64,000 nt of DNA, taken from assembly GCF_036967205.1 (NCBI RefSeq), contig NZ_CP146022.1, forward strand, positions 7,130,001-7,194,000. The letters are read 5' to 3'. The position numbers and the translations under genes were made by a program. This stretch comes from Streptomyces sp. Q6. GTDB lineage: Bacteria > Actinomycetota > Actinomycetes > Streptomycetales > Streptomycetaceae. A model generated the notes under the pieces. That model did not search any database. It worked only from the letters and a program-made list of their open reading frames with translations, and had not been told where the DNA came from. Position 1 is the stretch's first letter. Each line of letters opens with the position of its first letter. Positions 47,779 through 56,448 of the stretch are shown piece by piece.

Positions 47779-49035
47779 ATGAGTGAATTGCCGCTCGCCG
47801 GTATCAAGGTGATCGACTTCACCGGTGTCCAGGCCGGCCCCGCCTGCACCCAGATGCTCGCCTGGTTCGGCGCCGACGTCCTCAAGGTCGAGCGCACCAC
47901 CGGTGGCGACGTCACCCGCAACCAATTGCGGGACGACCCCGACCTGGACGCGCTCTACTTCACGATGCTCAACAGCAACAAGCGCTCCCTGGCCATCAAC
48001 ACCAAGACCCCCGAGGGCAAGGAGGTCCTGGAGAAGCTCATCCGCGGCGCCGACGTCATGGTCGAGAACTTCGCGCCGGGCGCCCTCGACCGCATGGGAT
48101 TCTCCTGGGAACGCATCCAGGAGCTCAACCCGCGGCTGATCTTCGGCTCGGTCAAGGGCTTCAACGAGTGGTCCTCCTGGAACGACCTCAAGACGTACGA
48201 GAACGTCGCCCAGTGCGCGGGCGGCGCCGCCTCCACCACCGGCTTCTGGGACGGCCCGCCCACCATCTCCGGCGCGGCCCTCGGCGACTCCAACACCGGG
48301 ATGCACCTGGCCATCGGCATCCTCACCGCGATCATCGACCGCGACAAGACGGGCAAGGGCCAGAAGGTCTCCGTCTCCATGCAGGACGCCGTCCTCAACC
48401 TGTGCCGGGTCAAGCTCCGCGACCAGCAGCGCCTGGAGAAGGTCGGCCACCTGGAGGAGTACCCCCAGTACCCCAACGGCGAGTTCACCGACGTCGTCCC
48501 CCGCGGCGGCAACGCGGGCGGCGGCGGCCAGCCCGGCTGGGTCCTCAAGTGCAAGGGCTGGGAGGACGACCCGAACGCCTACATCTACTTCACGCTCCAG
48601 GAACAGAACTGGAAGCGCACCGCCGAGGCCATCGGCCACCCGGAGTGGGCCGACGACCCGGCCTACGCCACGGCACGCGCCCGTCAGTCGCACATCTTCG
48701 AGATCTTCGCGGAGATCGAGAAGTGGCTCGCGGACAAGACGAAGTACGAGGCGGTCGACATCCTGCGCAAGTGGGAGGTGCCCTGCGCTCCCGTGATGAG
48801 CATGAAGGAGATCGCCTACGACAAGGATCTGCGCGCCGCCGGCACGGTCGTCGAGGTCGAGCAGAAGGGCCGCGGCACCTTCCTCACCGTCGGCAGCCCG
48901 GTGAAGTTCTCCTCGTTCAAGCCGGAGATCACCGGAGCCCCGCTGCTCGGGGAGCACAGCTCCGAGGTACTGGTCGACCTGGGGTACGACGAGGAGGCCA
49001 TCGGCCACCTCAAGGAGTCGGGCGTCATCGCCTGA
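47779..49035 (+). CDS. frc: Formyl-CoA:oxalate CoA-transferase (copy 3, oxc-linked)
   Basis: 418-residue class III CoA-transferase. The catalytic aspartate is in [10 protein letters not shown] (Asp170), and the glycine-rich loop is [10 protein letters not shown] near 245. It differs throughout from copies 1 and 2 (for example [18 protein letters not shown] against [18 protein letters not shown]), and its codon use matches the surrounding genes. Location right after oxc is the arrangement of a classical oxalate module, so this is probably the principal enzyme. Start ATG at 47779 is preceded by AAGGAAG. Confidence 0.95.
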   Translation: MSELPLAGIKVIDFTGVQAGPACTQMLAWFGADVLKVERTTGGDVTRNQLRDDPDLDALYFTMLNSNKRSLAINTKTPEGKEVLEKLIRGADVMVENFAPGALDRMGFSWERIQELNPRLIFGSVKGFNEWSSWNDLKTYENVAQCAGGAASTTGFWDGPPTISGAALGDSNTGMHLAIGILTAIIDRDKTGKGQKVSVSMQDAVLNLCRVKLRDQQRLEKVGHLEEYPQYPNGEFTDVVPRGGNAGGGGQPGWVLKCKGWEDDPNAYIYFTLQEQNWKRTAEAIGHPEWADDPAYATARARQSHIFEIFAEIEKWLADKTKYEAVDILRKWEVPCAPVMSMKEIAYDKDLRAAGTVVEVEQKGRGTFLTVGSPVKFSSFKPEITGAPLLGEHSSEVLVDLGYDEEAIGHLKESGVIA

Positions 49036-49051
49036 CCCCGCGGCGGCACAG

Positions 49052-49088
49052 GAATGCGGCCGTGACCCCGAGGGTCACGGCCGCATTC
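49052..49088. terminator. Terminator after the oxc-frc operon
   Basis: Perfect 17-bp inverted repeat beginning GAATGCGGCCGTGACC (49052-49067) and ending GGTCACGGCCGCATTC (49073-49088) with a tiny loop, between convergent genes. Confidence 0.9.
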
Positions 49089-49107
49089 GTGCTCGGGGTC
49101 GCCGGGC

Positions 49108-49539
49108 TCAGACGCCCGACGAGGCCTCGGCCCGCCGCCGCATCAACTCCCGCTCGCGCTCGCGCCGCGCGGTGACGTCCCGCACGACGGCGCCGCAGTA
49201 CGCGCTGCCGTCGGACCCCGTCACCAGGACCACGCTGAACTCGATCGACAGGCGCCGGCCGTCCGAGGCGAGCGCGGGCACGTTCAGCAGATCGGCGTCG
49301 CCGTACTTGCTGGAACCGCGCGCCATCGCCTCCGCGAAACCGTCCCAGTGCCGTGCGCGGTGCTTCTCCGGAATGATCACGTCCAGGCTGCGGCCGTCCA
49401 CCTCGTCCGCACTGAAGCCGAAGATCCGCTCGGCCCCCTGGTTCCAGTACCGGATCAGCCCCGCACTATCGATGATCATGATGCCGTCGGGTGCCTGGGC
49501 GGCGGTGCCCAGCACTATCTCGGGGTCCAGGTGTGCCAT
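49108..49539 (-). CDS. Single PAS-domain protein
   Basis: 143 residues containing essentially one PAS domain: QAPDGIMIIDSAGLIRYWN, GAERIFGFSADEVDGRSL and a PAC-like end with AYCGAVVRDVTARRERERE. There is no attached kinase, cyclase or DNA-binding domain, so it may be a small sensor acting on a partner. PAS domains bind small ligands, haem or flavin; the cofactor is not evident. ATG at 49539 has GGAGGGA upstream. Operator-like site G lies about 35 bases before the start, placing it in the oxalate/formate regulon by inference. Confidence 0.82.
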   Translation of the reverse strand: MAHLDPEIVLGTAAQAPDGIMIIDSAGLIRYWNQGAERIFGFSADEVDGRSLDVIIPEKHRARHWDGFAEAMARGSSKYGDADLLNVPALASDGRRLSIEFSVVLVTGSDGSAYCGAVVRDVTARRERERELMRRRAEASSGV

Positions 49540-49573
49540 GTTCCCTCCGAGCAGAGGCGGTGTTGTCCCGGCG

Positions 49574-49596
49574 ACTGTATACGAAATCCTGTATGG
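49574..49596. promoter_or_regulatory. Operator site G upstream of the PAS gene
   Basis: ACTGTATACGAAATCCTGTATGG contains two CTGTAT half-sites, with ATAC overlapping the first, similar to site E. It lies 35-57 bases upstream of the PAS start codon on the minus strand. Confidence 0.5.
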
Positions 49597-49760
49597 GAAA
49601 CAGGTCCTGCGGTGCACCCCTCATGTGAACGGCCGATCACGCACCGTGTCCTCCCGCGCGACACCCGCGGCTGCCGGATACGCAGGTGAAAGGCACCCCG
49701 AAACCTTGGTATTGTTGTCCATGTCGCCGCGGGGAACACCCCGCGAACGACAGACACCTA

Positions 49761-49845
49761 GTCCGGGTGGCGGAATGGCAGACGCGCTAGCTTGAGGTGC
49801 TAGTGCCCTTTATCGGGCGTGGGGGTTCAAGTCCCCCCTCGGACA
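49761..49845 (+). tRNA. tRNA-Leu (anticodon GAG)
   Basis: 85-nucleotide cloverleaf. The acceptor stem GTCCGGG pairs with CTCGGAC (one G-T pair) and the discriminator base is A at 49845. The anticodon stem CTAGC/GCTAG encloses loop TTGAGGT, giving anticodon GAG at 49794-49796. A long variable arm (TGCCCTTTATCGGGCG) marks a class II leucine tRNA, and the T arm is GGGGGTTCAAGTCCCCC. CCA is not encoded. Its 3' end is overlapped by a decayed recombinase gene, so it probably served as an integration site. Confidence 0.96.
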
Positions 49846-50655
49846 CTGAAATACGTACATATGGAGCGCGGGTCGTGACTGAAATGTCATGGCCCGCGTT
49901 CGTGCGTTGTGGCGGAGTGTGACGCCGAGATTGGTGTACAGCTTCGTCTTCCCCGGAACGGGGGTCCGGTGGATGAGGTCGCCGATCTGGCCCAGCTCTC
50001 GGACGATCTTGGTGATTTCTTCCTCCGTGAACGTCCGCCCGGCGGTGCCCGCGATCTTGGCGAGCTTCCGCTGGGCGGCTTCTTTGCGGGCTGTGGTTTC
50101 GGTAATCCAGCCTGTGACCAGGGTGGGGTCGGCGCCGGAGTCCAGGGCGGCCCGGTACTGCTTGATCTTTTTTGTCGCAGTCCTGGAGCGTACGCCTGGC
50201 TTCGATACGGTCAGGGTCGGCGACGAGTGCTTTCTGCTGGGCATCGGTCAGGGCACGCAAGGTATCGGTGAGCCGGGCGGGCTCGAAGACGGTGGCCAGC
50301 CAGGCGTCGAGGTGCGGCAGGATGGCGTCCTCGCGTACGTAGGCGGTCAGCGGGTGGTCGATGGCGCTGCTCTTGGCGTACTCGCGGGTGTACTGGCAGC
50401 GGTAGTGGGCGCGGCCGTTGTTGAAGGTGCCCTGCATCTTGCGGTTGCAGAGGTCGCAGCAGATCAAGGTGCGCAGGGCGTACGGACGGCGAGTGGGCCT
50501 GGGGCTTCGCTGTTCGGACCGGTCGCTTCGGCGCGCGCCGATCCGGGTCTGGACTTCCGTCCACGTCTTCACGGTGATGAGGGGGGACAGGTTTCTCGGA
50601 CCAGATCCACTGGTCGAGGACGTTCCAGGCCATCTGGGTGCGGTGGCCGAGGGAG
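49810..50655 (-). pseudogene. Decayed large serine recombinase (C-terminal half)
   Basis: Fragments in three frames on the minus strand join to the C-terminal part of a large serine recombinase: MAWNVLDQWIWSEKPVP, then TVKTWTEVQTRIGARR, a zinc-ribbon LICCDLCNRKMQGTFNNGRA and the coiled-coil part KIKQYRAALDSGADPTLV and RTFTEEEITKIVRELGQIGD. Frame changes fall in a C6 run near 50590 and an A6 run near 50172. The N-terminal catalytic resolvase domain is missing. The last codons, which read RGDLNPHAR, are simply the tRNA 3' end read on the opposite strand. It is probably the relic integrase of an island integrated at the tRNA gene. Confidence 0.75.
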
Positions 50656-50924
50656 ACGTCCCCGTCTCCGTCCGCGACCTCACCGCCTGCCCCGACGAAC
50701 CGCTCTACGCCGACCCCGCCAGTCGCGACTTCTCCAGCTCCCGCACCGCCTCGGCCACCCAGGCTCGAGCCACCTGCCCCAACCTCGTCCTCCTCGGCCA
50801 AGCCACCGGATCCGGCATCCTCCTCGACACGCCGCCCGAACTCACCGACGTCGTACGCGCCACCCAGAAGATCTGCGAGAACCGCCACCACCTCCTCAAA
50901 GCCCCCGCACCCTCCACCCCCTGA
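50656..50924 (+). CDS. Hypothetical fragment upstream of the NUDIX gene
   Basis: Open frame with Streptomyces-like codon use encoding VSVRDLTACPDEPLYADPAS, then CPNLVLLGQATGSGILLDTP and a helical end VVRATQKICENRHHLLKAP. No family is recognised and the 5' end is unclear because it abuts the recombinase relic on the other strand. The stop at 50922-50924 is 13 bases before the NUDIX ATG, so the two may once have been one operon. Confidence 0.35.
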
Positions 50925-50937
50925 CCAAGGACCCGAC

Positions 50938-51401
50938 ATGCCCCGAGCCCCTTCCAAGTCCTCGTCATCCTCTTCCGCCGCACCGACGACCACCTCGAAT
51001 TCGCCGTACTACGCCGCGAGGACACTGACATCTGGCAGGCCGTCGCCGGCGGCGGCGAAGACGGCGAAACCCCACCCCAGGCCGCCCGCCGCGAAACCAC
51101 CGAAGAACTCGGCCTCCACCACCCGACCCCCCTCTACCCGCTCCAGACCACAGCCAGCATCCCCGCCCGCTTCTTCGCCGACCGCGACACCTGGCCCACC
51201 GGCACCTACGTCATCCCCGAGTACGCCTTCGCCACCGACCTCACCGACGCCGAGATCACCCTCTCCCACGAACACACCGCCGTGCGGTGGCTCGACTACA
51301 AGACCGCCCACACCACCCTCCGCTACGACAGCAACCAGACCGCCCTCGGCGAACTCCACGAACGCCTCCAGGCCGCCGACCTCCCCACCCCGGCCGAGTG
51401 A
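50938..51401 (+). pseudogene. NUDIX hydrolase, frameshift just after the start
   Basis: ATG at 50938 begins MPRAP, then one base is missing in a C run (near 50948-50951). The remaining frame reads FQVLVILFRRTDDHLEFAVL, the NUDIX region VAGGGEDGETPPQAARRETT continuing EELGL, and ends PTPAE at 51399-51401. The NUDIX box has the expected RETTEEL core. About 154 residues if repaired. NUDIX enzymes cleave nucleoside diphosphates linked to another moiety; the substrate is unknown. The nucleotide-sugar dehydrogenase gene follows after 5 bases. Confidence 0.75.
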
Positions 51402-51406
51402 CCCCG

Positions 51407-52669
51407 ATGCCCACCCCCAACCACCGCACCGCGATACTCGGCCAGGGCTACGTCGGCCTCCCGCTGGCCATCCGCGCCGCACAGGCCGGCCACCACGTCA
51501 TCGGCTACGAAACCGACGCCGCCCACGTAGCCCGCCTCCAGTCGGCAACGTCCCCGAGCCCCAACGTCCCCGACACCCACCTCGCCGCCGCCTTGGCAAA
51601 CGGCACCTACACCCCAACCATGAATCCCTCCGACCTGACCGACTTCGACGTCGCGGTCATCGCCGTCCCCGCCCCGTTACGCGACGGCGCCCCGGACCTC
51701 GCTGCCATCAGATCCGCGGCACGCACCCTCGCCCCGTACATACGCCCCGGCTGTGCGGTGGTCCTGGAATCCACCACCTACCCCGGCACCACCGAAGAGG
51801 TCCTGAAACCCCTCCTGGAGTCCGGCTCCGGCCTCGCGGCCGGCCCGGACTTCCACCTCGGCTACAGCCCCGAACGCATCGACCCCTGCAACCGCACCTG
51901 GACCCTCCAGAACAACCCCAAGCTCGTCGCCGGCCTGGACACCCCCTCCCTGAAAGCCCTCACCGCCTTCTATCGCGACCTCGTTGACACCGTCGTCGAA
52001 GTCCCCACCCTCCGAGACGCCGAACTCGCCAAGCTCATCGAGAACACCTTCCGCTAGGTCAACATCGCCCTCGTCAACGAACTCGCCCTCCACACCCGCC
52101 ACCTCGGCGCCGACATCCACACCGCCCTCGACGCCGCCGCGACAAAGCCCTTCGGCTTCATGCGCTTCACCCCCGGCCCCGGCGTGGGCGGCCACTGCCT
52201 CCCGGTCGATCCCACGTACCTCTCCTGGCAGATTCGCCACCAGACCGGCGGCCGCCTCCGCCTCGTCGAAGCAGCCGCCGGCATCAACGCCTCGATGCCC
52301 GCGTACGTCGTCCGCCGCCTCACGGAGTCACTCGCTCTCCGCGGTGTCCCGCTCAAGAACTCCCGGATCCTTCTCCTCGGCCTCGCCTACAAGCCGGACA
52401 CCGCTGACACGCGAGACTCGCCGACCCTCGCTATCGCGCGCCTCTTGGCCACCGAGGGCGCCCGACTCCAGGTCGCCGACCCTCACGTCGACGACTCCAT
52501 CCCGTACGTGGATCATGTCCCACTCAGGGCTGCCAACCTGGCTGGATCGGACGCCGTGGTCCTCGTCACCGACCACACCGCATTCGACCTCCAGCTCATT
52601 GAGCAGTACGCGCCCTTTGTCCTCGATTACCGAAGTTGCCTTCGCAGCGCGAACGTCGAGCGTCTCTGA
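51407..52669 (+). pseudogene. Nucleotide-sugar (UDP-glucose/GDP-mannose) dehydrogenase with an in-frame amber codon
   Basis: One continuous frame of 420 codons broken only by TAG at 52055-52057. The first half has the NAD-binding AILGQGYVGLPLAIRAAQAG and LESTTYPGTTEEVLKPLL. The second half resumes without frame change as VNIALVNELALHTRHLGADI and carries the catalytic cysteine in GVGGHCLPVDPTYL. A UDP-binding C-terminal domain follows (ILLLGLAYKPDTADTRDSPT). Homologues usually read NTFRQVNIALVNE, so CAG to TAG is the likely change. If translated past the stop it would be a full-length enzyme making a uronic acid nucleotide. Otherwise the product ends before the active-site cysteine. Confidence 0.85.
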
Positions 52670-52885
52670 TCGGAATGCCGATCCGGCCGCACCTTCGTGA
52701 ACCCCCGCCCCACCATGCCCCGGGCCGCACGACACGCAAGAACCTGCAGAGTGCGCTGCCCTGACCTTGCAACACTCGCGTGCGGCGCGCGACTTCGCAC
52801 CTTCCCGAAGCCTCAACTCACCACCCAGGAGCAGTGATCGTACGATGATCCCGAAGCGGCTCGCGCTTCCTGACTCATCCGGGGG

Positions 52886-54133
52886 ATGTCCGTGCAGTTC
52901 CCGCCTGGCGATGTCGTCGCCTCGTTCGGTATGTACTTCAAGTTCAAGGGGCTGGCCCAACTCCTCGAAGACCGGCACCCCGAGATTGTGTCGAGGGTCT
53001 CTGTTCCTGACAGCACGCCCATGTACGTCAAGGTCGACCTGGGGCGGGGACAGAGCGCGATCCTGGCGATCACGAAGATCGATGGGGCTCATGTCTGGAT
53101 GATCGGCTCGCCCGACATGCCGATACGTCCGGTCGTCTGGCCGCTCAACGGAATGTCGGACGAGACTCTGGTCGATTCCCTGTACGCCGTCGCCTCCGCA
53201 CACCTTCACAGCCGGCGTACGTCCTCCCCCTGGCGGTGGAGCGAACCCGTAGTGACTCCGATCGTCGAGCTGGCCGATCGGCTGGCCGAGCTGGGGGCGG
53301 TAGTTCACAACGTCGCGGACGCACACGGCTACTTCGTCCACCATCAGGATGGCGGGCCGAAGCTCGAAATGGTGACAACGGGTGCGCGAGCCCATCTCGA
53401 CGCGACGTACGAGCGGTTCGCGTTCCGCGTGTCCCTGGACAAGAGAGCGGGATGGAGGGTGGACACCTTCGACCTCGAACTGCACTCGTGGGCGCGTCTT
53501 GTCTGGCCCATGGAGACGGACGACGGCATGTTCACCGGCGTGCCGTCGGAGGTCTCTCCGTCCGAGATGGCGCAGCTCGCCCACCATCTGACACGGCAGA
53601 TCGACCACTGGGAGTGCTACGCACCCTGGAGCCCGCCCGGTCGGCTCCCGTACCGCAGCCCGGATGCGAGCTCCCCGGGGGACATCCCTCGGTTCCAGGA
53701 GGAGCTTCCCCTCGATTTCCCTGTCAGGCACGCGGAGCCAGGCGCGATCCCACCGGACCAGCTCGTTCACCGCGTTTCGGAGCAACTGTCGGCCTTCGGG
53801 ATCGAAGGCGTCTCCGTTGTTGTGGACGGTGGCGATTCCCCGATCGTCTCCGGCGCCTACCACATTGTCTGGCAGGGCAAGGGAAGGGAGCTGTCGACGT
53901 CGGACGTGCAGCGGTTGAACGGTATTGCCGCAGCCGAAGAGAAGAAGCTGCTGGTGCTCAGCCGCTGCGGAGCTACGCGGCCCGCGAACCAGTTCGCGGA
54001 GAAGGCGAAGGCCTTGATCTTCCGCTGGCACTGGGAGAGCGGTGAGCTGTCGGGTGACAACGAACACGCGTCGGACCTCCTGTTCCCTCGCCTGGAGGAA
54101 TTCGAGCGCTCCGTCGGCATGCGGTTCTGCTGA
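52886..54133 (+). CDS. Orphan protein with restriction-endonuclease-like C-terminal domain
   Basis: 415 residues, no signal or membrane segments. I do not recognise the N-terminal 290 residues, which contain an aromatic-rich GMYFKFKGLAQLLEDRHPE and AWSPPGRLPYRSPDAS-like stretches. From about 300 onward the order VSVVVDGGDSPIVSGAYHIV, a WQGKG step and then LLVLSRCGATRPANQFAEKA and ALIFRWHWESG resembles Mrr/PD-(D/E)XK-type nuclease domains. In those, a D..(E/Q)xK core is followed by 'SRxGFTRPAxxFAxxA'. Nuclease activity is inferred only. Base composition is a little less GC-rich than the oxalate locus. The 216-base gap before it (52670-52885) shows nothing recognisable. Confidence 0.6.
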   Translation: MSVQFPPGDVVASFGMYFKFKGLAQLLEDRHPEIVSRVSVPDSTPMYVKVDLGRGQSAILAITKIDGAHVWMIGSPDMPIRPVVWPLNGMSDETLVDSLYAVASAHLHSRRTSSPWRWSEPVVTPIVELADRLAELGAVVHNVADAHGYFVHHQDGGPKLEMVTTGARAHLDATYERFAFRVSLDKRAGWRVDTFDLELHSWARLVWPMETDDGMFTGVPSEVSPSEMAQLAHHLTRQIDHWECYAPWSPPGRLPYRSPDASSPGDIPRFQEELPLDFPVRHAEPGAIPPDQLVHRVSEQLSAFGIEGVSVVVDGGDSPIVSGAYHIVWQGKGRELSTSDVQRLNGIAAAEEKKLLVLSRCGATRPANQFAEKAKALIFRWHWESGELSGDNEHASDLLFPRLEEFERSVGMRFC

Positions 54134-54192
54134 ACAAGGCTGATGCACACGGGATTCCACGGACCGTGACGGCGGCCCGTGGGAAGGGACGA

Positions 54193-56367
54193 CTACGACG
54201 TAAGGCAACCAGCCTCGACGAGGAAGCGGCTGGGGCGCCCCGTCCAGGAGAGGTAGAGCTCGTCCCGCGCCCGGGTGCACGCGACGAAGAGCAGGCATCG
54301 TTCGGCCATGAGGTCGGCCTCGTGCTGGAGACGGTCCACCTCGGCGGGCGTGACGGCTTTGTCGAAGGGCAGGGCGTCCGCGTCGATGCCGATCACCGCC
54401 ACGCACCGGAACTCCAGCCCTTTGAAGGAGTGCATGGTGCCGATGCGTACGCGGTCCACGTCACCCGTGGTGTCGGCCCGCAACTTCATAGCCGGGACAC
54501 CGGCGGCCGTCAGATGGGCAATAGCCCGTTCCACATCCCTGTTGAAGCGTGTGGTGACCCCGATGTCGCCGGGGGAGATACCCGCTGCCGTCCACCGGCG
54601 TACGCGATCAGCGAGCGCGTCAAGTTCGGCCGAATCCGTGGCCGCGGCGTGCTGTACCGGGCCGGTCCCGTGGAGCGCCGACCGGTAGCCGACCAGCGTT
54701 TCGTTCCGGGAGTCGTCAGCGAGCTGGCTGAAGGGGCGACCGGCGAGGAGGGCCGTGGACCAGCTGAGGATCTCGTGGGTGGAGCGGTAGTTTTTGCGCA
54801 TCTTGGTGGAGCGGCCGGCGACCTTGATGCCGAGAGCACGCAGCGACACTTTGGAGTCGTAGATCCGCTGGTGAGGGTCGCCCGCGATGAAGAGGTCGTC
54901 GGGCCGTTCGGGGGCGGCGGCGCGGAGCAGCCTCCACTGGGCGGGGTGCAGGTCCTGGGCCTCGTCCACGACGATGTGCCGGTACGGTGGCGCACTTGCC
55001 GCGAGCAGATCGGCGGCTTCCGCGCACGTCCCCAGGTAGGTACGCAGCCGGTCGGCGGAGAGCCGGTCGATGAACTCCTGGACGGTGCGCCACACCAGCG
55101 CACGGGCGGCGACCGGCAGGCGGCTGCCGCGTCCCGGCCGGTCGGCGGCCTCGTACGCCTCGAGGCTCCGCAGGTTCTGGGCGAGGATGACGTGCTTGTA
55201 CTCCTGGGCGAGGAACCGCGGCGTGCCGGTGAACCCGGTTGCCCGCGCGGCCTGCTGCCAGCGGGACTCCTCCTCGCTGCCCCGCAGCGGACGGCGGGAG
55301 GTGGAGACCACACGTCCGGCGAAGGCGTCGACGGTGCTGATGTCCACGCGGCTGCGCAGTTCCTCATCGTGCACGAGGGCAGCGAGGCCGGCCCGGAGGG
55401 CGGTGACGAGGGCGTTGGTGTACGTGGTGAGGAGGATGCGCTCGCCGTCACGGAGGTGGCGGAGCAGGTGGCGTACGCGGTGCAGGGCGACGACGGTCTT
55501 GCCGGTGCCTGGGCCGCCGGTGACCTGGGCGGAGCCGGAGTAGCTGGCCCGGTAGGCGACCTTGTGCTGGGAAGGGTGGAGGAAGATCCGCCAGGCGGCG
55601 AAGGGCTTGTCGAGAATGTCGCGGAGCTCGTCGGAGTCGGCGACGACGGCGATGCGGGTCGGGGTGCGGTGGATCGCGGTGGCGTAGTCGCTGGTGTCGG
55701 CCGTGCCCGCGCTGCCCGTTGCCGGGTCGCCCGCAGCTGCCTCGGCCGCCGCGAGGTTGACCGCGACGACCTCTTGCCAGACCTGCTGCACCGGGAACCC
55801 GGCAGCCAGGTACTCGAGCACCTCCCGCTGGTCGGCCGGGAAGAACGGGGCGAAAACCTCCAGCTGTTCGGCGCTGGTGAGGGCCCGTGCCTGGCGCAGG
55901 GTGGTGCCGTCGATTCCGAGCGCGGCCAGATCTCCGTCGGAGACCTTGCCGAAGAGCCGCTGCTCGGGCTCGGTGCCCCGGGCGAGGTGCTCGTAGGCGG
56001 GGGTCAGTTCCTCCAGCATGGCGATGTCGCGGATCTCGACGGCGCGGGTGACCGTGTTGATGGTCGCCTTCTGCTTGACCGCCCAGGCGATTGCCTTGTC
56101 GTGGGGCATGACCCGCAGCAGTACGAACATGTCGCCGCTGTCGGGCGCGAGGACGACCCCGCGGGTTCCCTGGTCGATGCGAATGGTTCGGATGTGCGGG
56201 TCGCGGGCCCTTTTCAGCGATTCCAGTTTCAGGCCGGGATCCTTGAACAGTTGCTCCAGGGTGAGCCGTTCGAACTTCTCCCAGGCGTTGAAAACACCTT
56301 CTCTGACCGTGCCCTGGAGTTTGCCGAGCTGGGCGCAGAAGCCGATGTCGAAGGCGAGCCGTGGCAT
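54193..56367 (-). CDS. UvrD/Rep-like superfamily 1 helicase with RelE-like N-terminal domain
   Basis: 724 residues from ATG 56367 (a longer start at 56427 is possible). Residues 1-95 or so, FDIGFCAQLGKLQGTVREGV through GTRGVVLAPDSGDMFVLLRV, look like a RelE/ParE-type fold fused in front of the helicase. The helicase motifs follow: VTGGPGTGKTVVALHR (Walker A), HIVVDEAQDLHPAQW (motif II), MRKNYRSTHEI (motif IV), GTMHSFKGLEFRCVAVIG (motif V) and LLFVACTRARDELYLSWTG (motif VI). It should unwind DNA or remodel protein-DNA complexes with ATP. It is the last gene of the minus-strand group kinase-helicase and lies 82 bases downstream of the kinase. Confidence 0.87.
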   Translation of the reverse strand: MPRLAFDIGFCAQLGKLQGTVREGVFNAWEKFERLTLEQLFKDPGLKLESLKRARDPHIRTIRIDQGTRGVVLAPDSGDMFVLLRVMPHDKAIAWAVKQKATINTVTRAVEIRDIAMLEELTPAYEHLARGTEPEQRLFGKVSDGDLAALGIDGTTLRQARALTSAEQLEVFAPFFPADQREVLEYLAAGFPVQQVWQEVVAVNLAAAEAAAGDPATGSAGTADTSDYATAIHRTPTRIAVVADSDELRDILDKPFAAWRIFLHPSQHKVAYRASYSGSAQVTGGPGTGKTVVALHRVRHLLRHLRDGERILLTTYTNALVTALRAGLAALVHDEELRSRVDISTVDAFAGRVVSTSRRPLRGSEEESRWQQAARATGFTGTPRFLAQEYKHVILAQNLRSLEAYEAADRPGRGSRLPVAARALVWRTVQEFIDRLSADRLRTYLGTCAEAADLLAASAPPYRHIVVDEAQDLHPAQWRLLRAAAPERPDDLFIAGDPHQRIYDSKVSLRALGIKVAGRSTKMRKNYRSTHEILSWSTALLAGRPFSQLADDSRNETLVGYRSALHGTGPVQHAAATDSAELDALADRVRRWTAAGISPGDIGVTTRFNRDVERAIAHLTAAGVPAMKLRADTTGDVDRVRIGTMHSFKGLEFRCVAVIGIDADALPFDKAVTPAEVDRLQHEADLMAERCLLFVACTRARDELYLSWTGRPSRFLVEAGCLTS

Positions 56368-56448
56368 GGGTGGGGACTCTCCGGTCGGTGGGAGCGGGAC
56401 GCGCGGGCGGCGGCGCGCGATGGGCATGGGCCTGAGCGGCCCGGACCG

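Noticed and set aside
49787-49845. Protein ending RGDLNPHAR overlapping the tRNA
   Set aside because: This is the well-known translation of a tRNA 3' end on the opposite strand, not a conserved protein tail.
50590-50600. Phase-variable homopolymer control of the recombinase
   Set aside because: The gene also lacks its catalytic domain and has a second frameshift, so decay explains it better.
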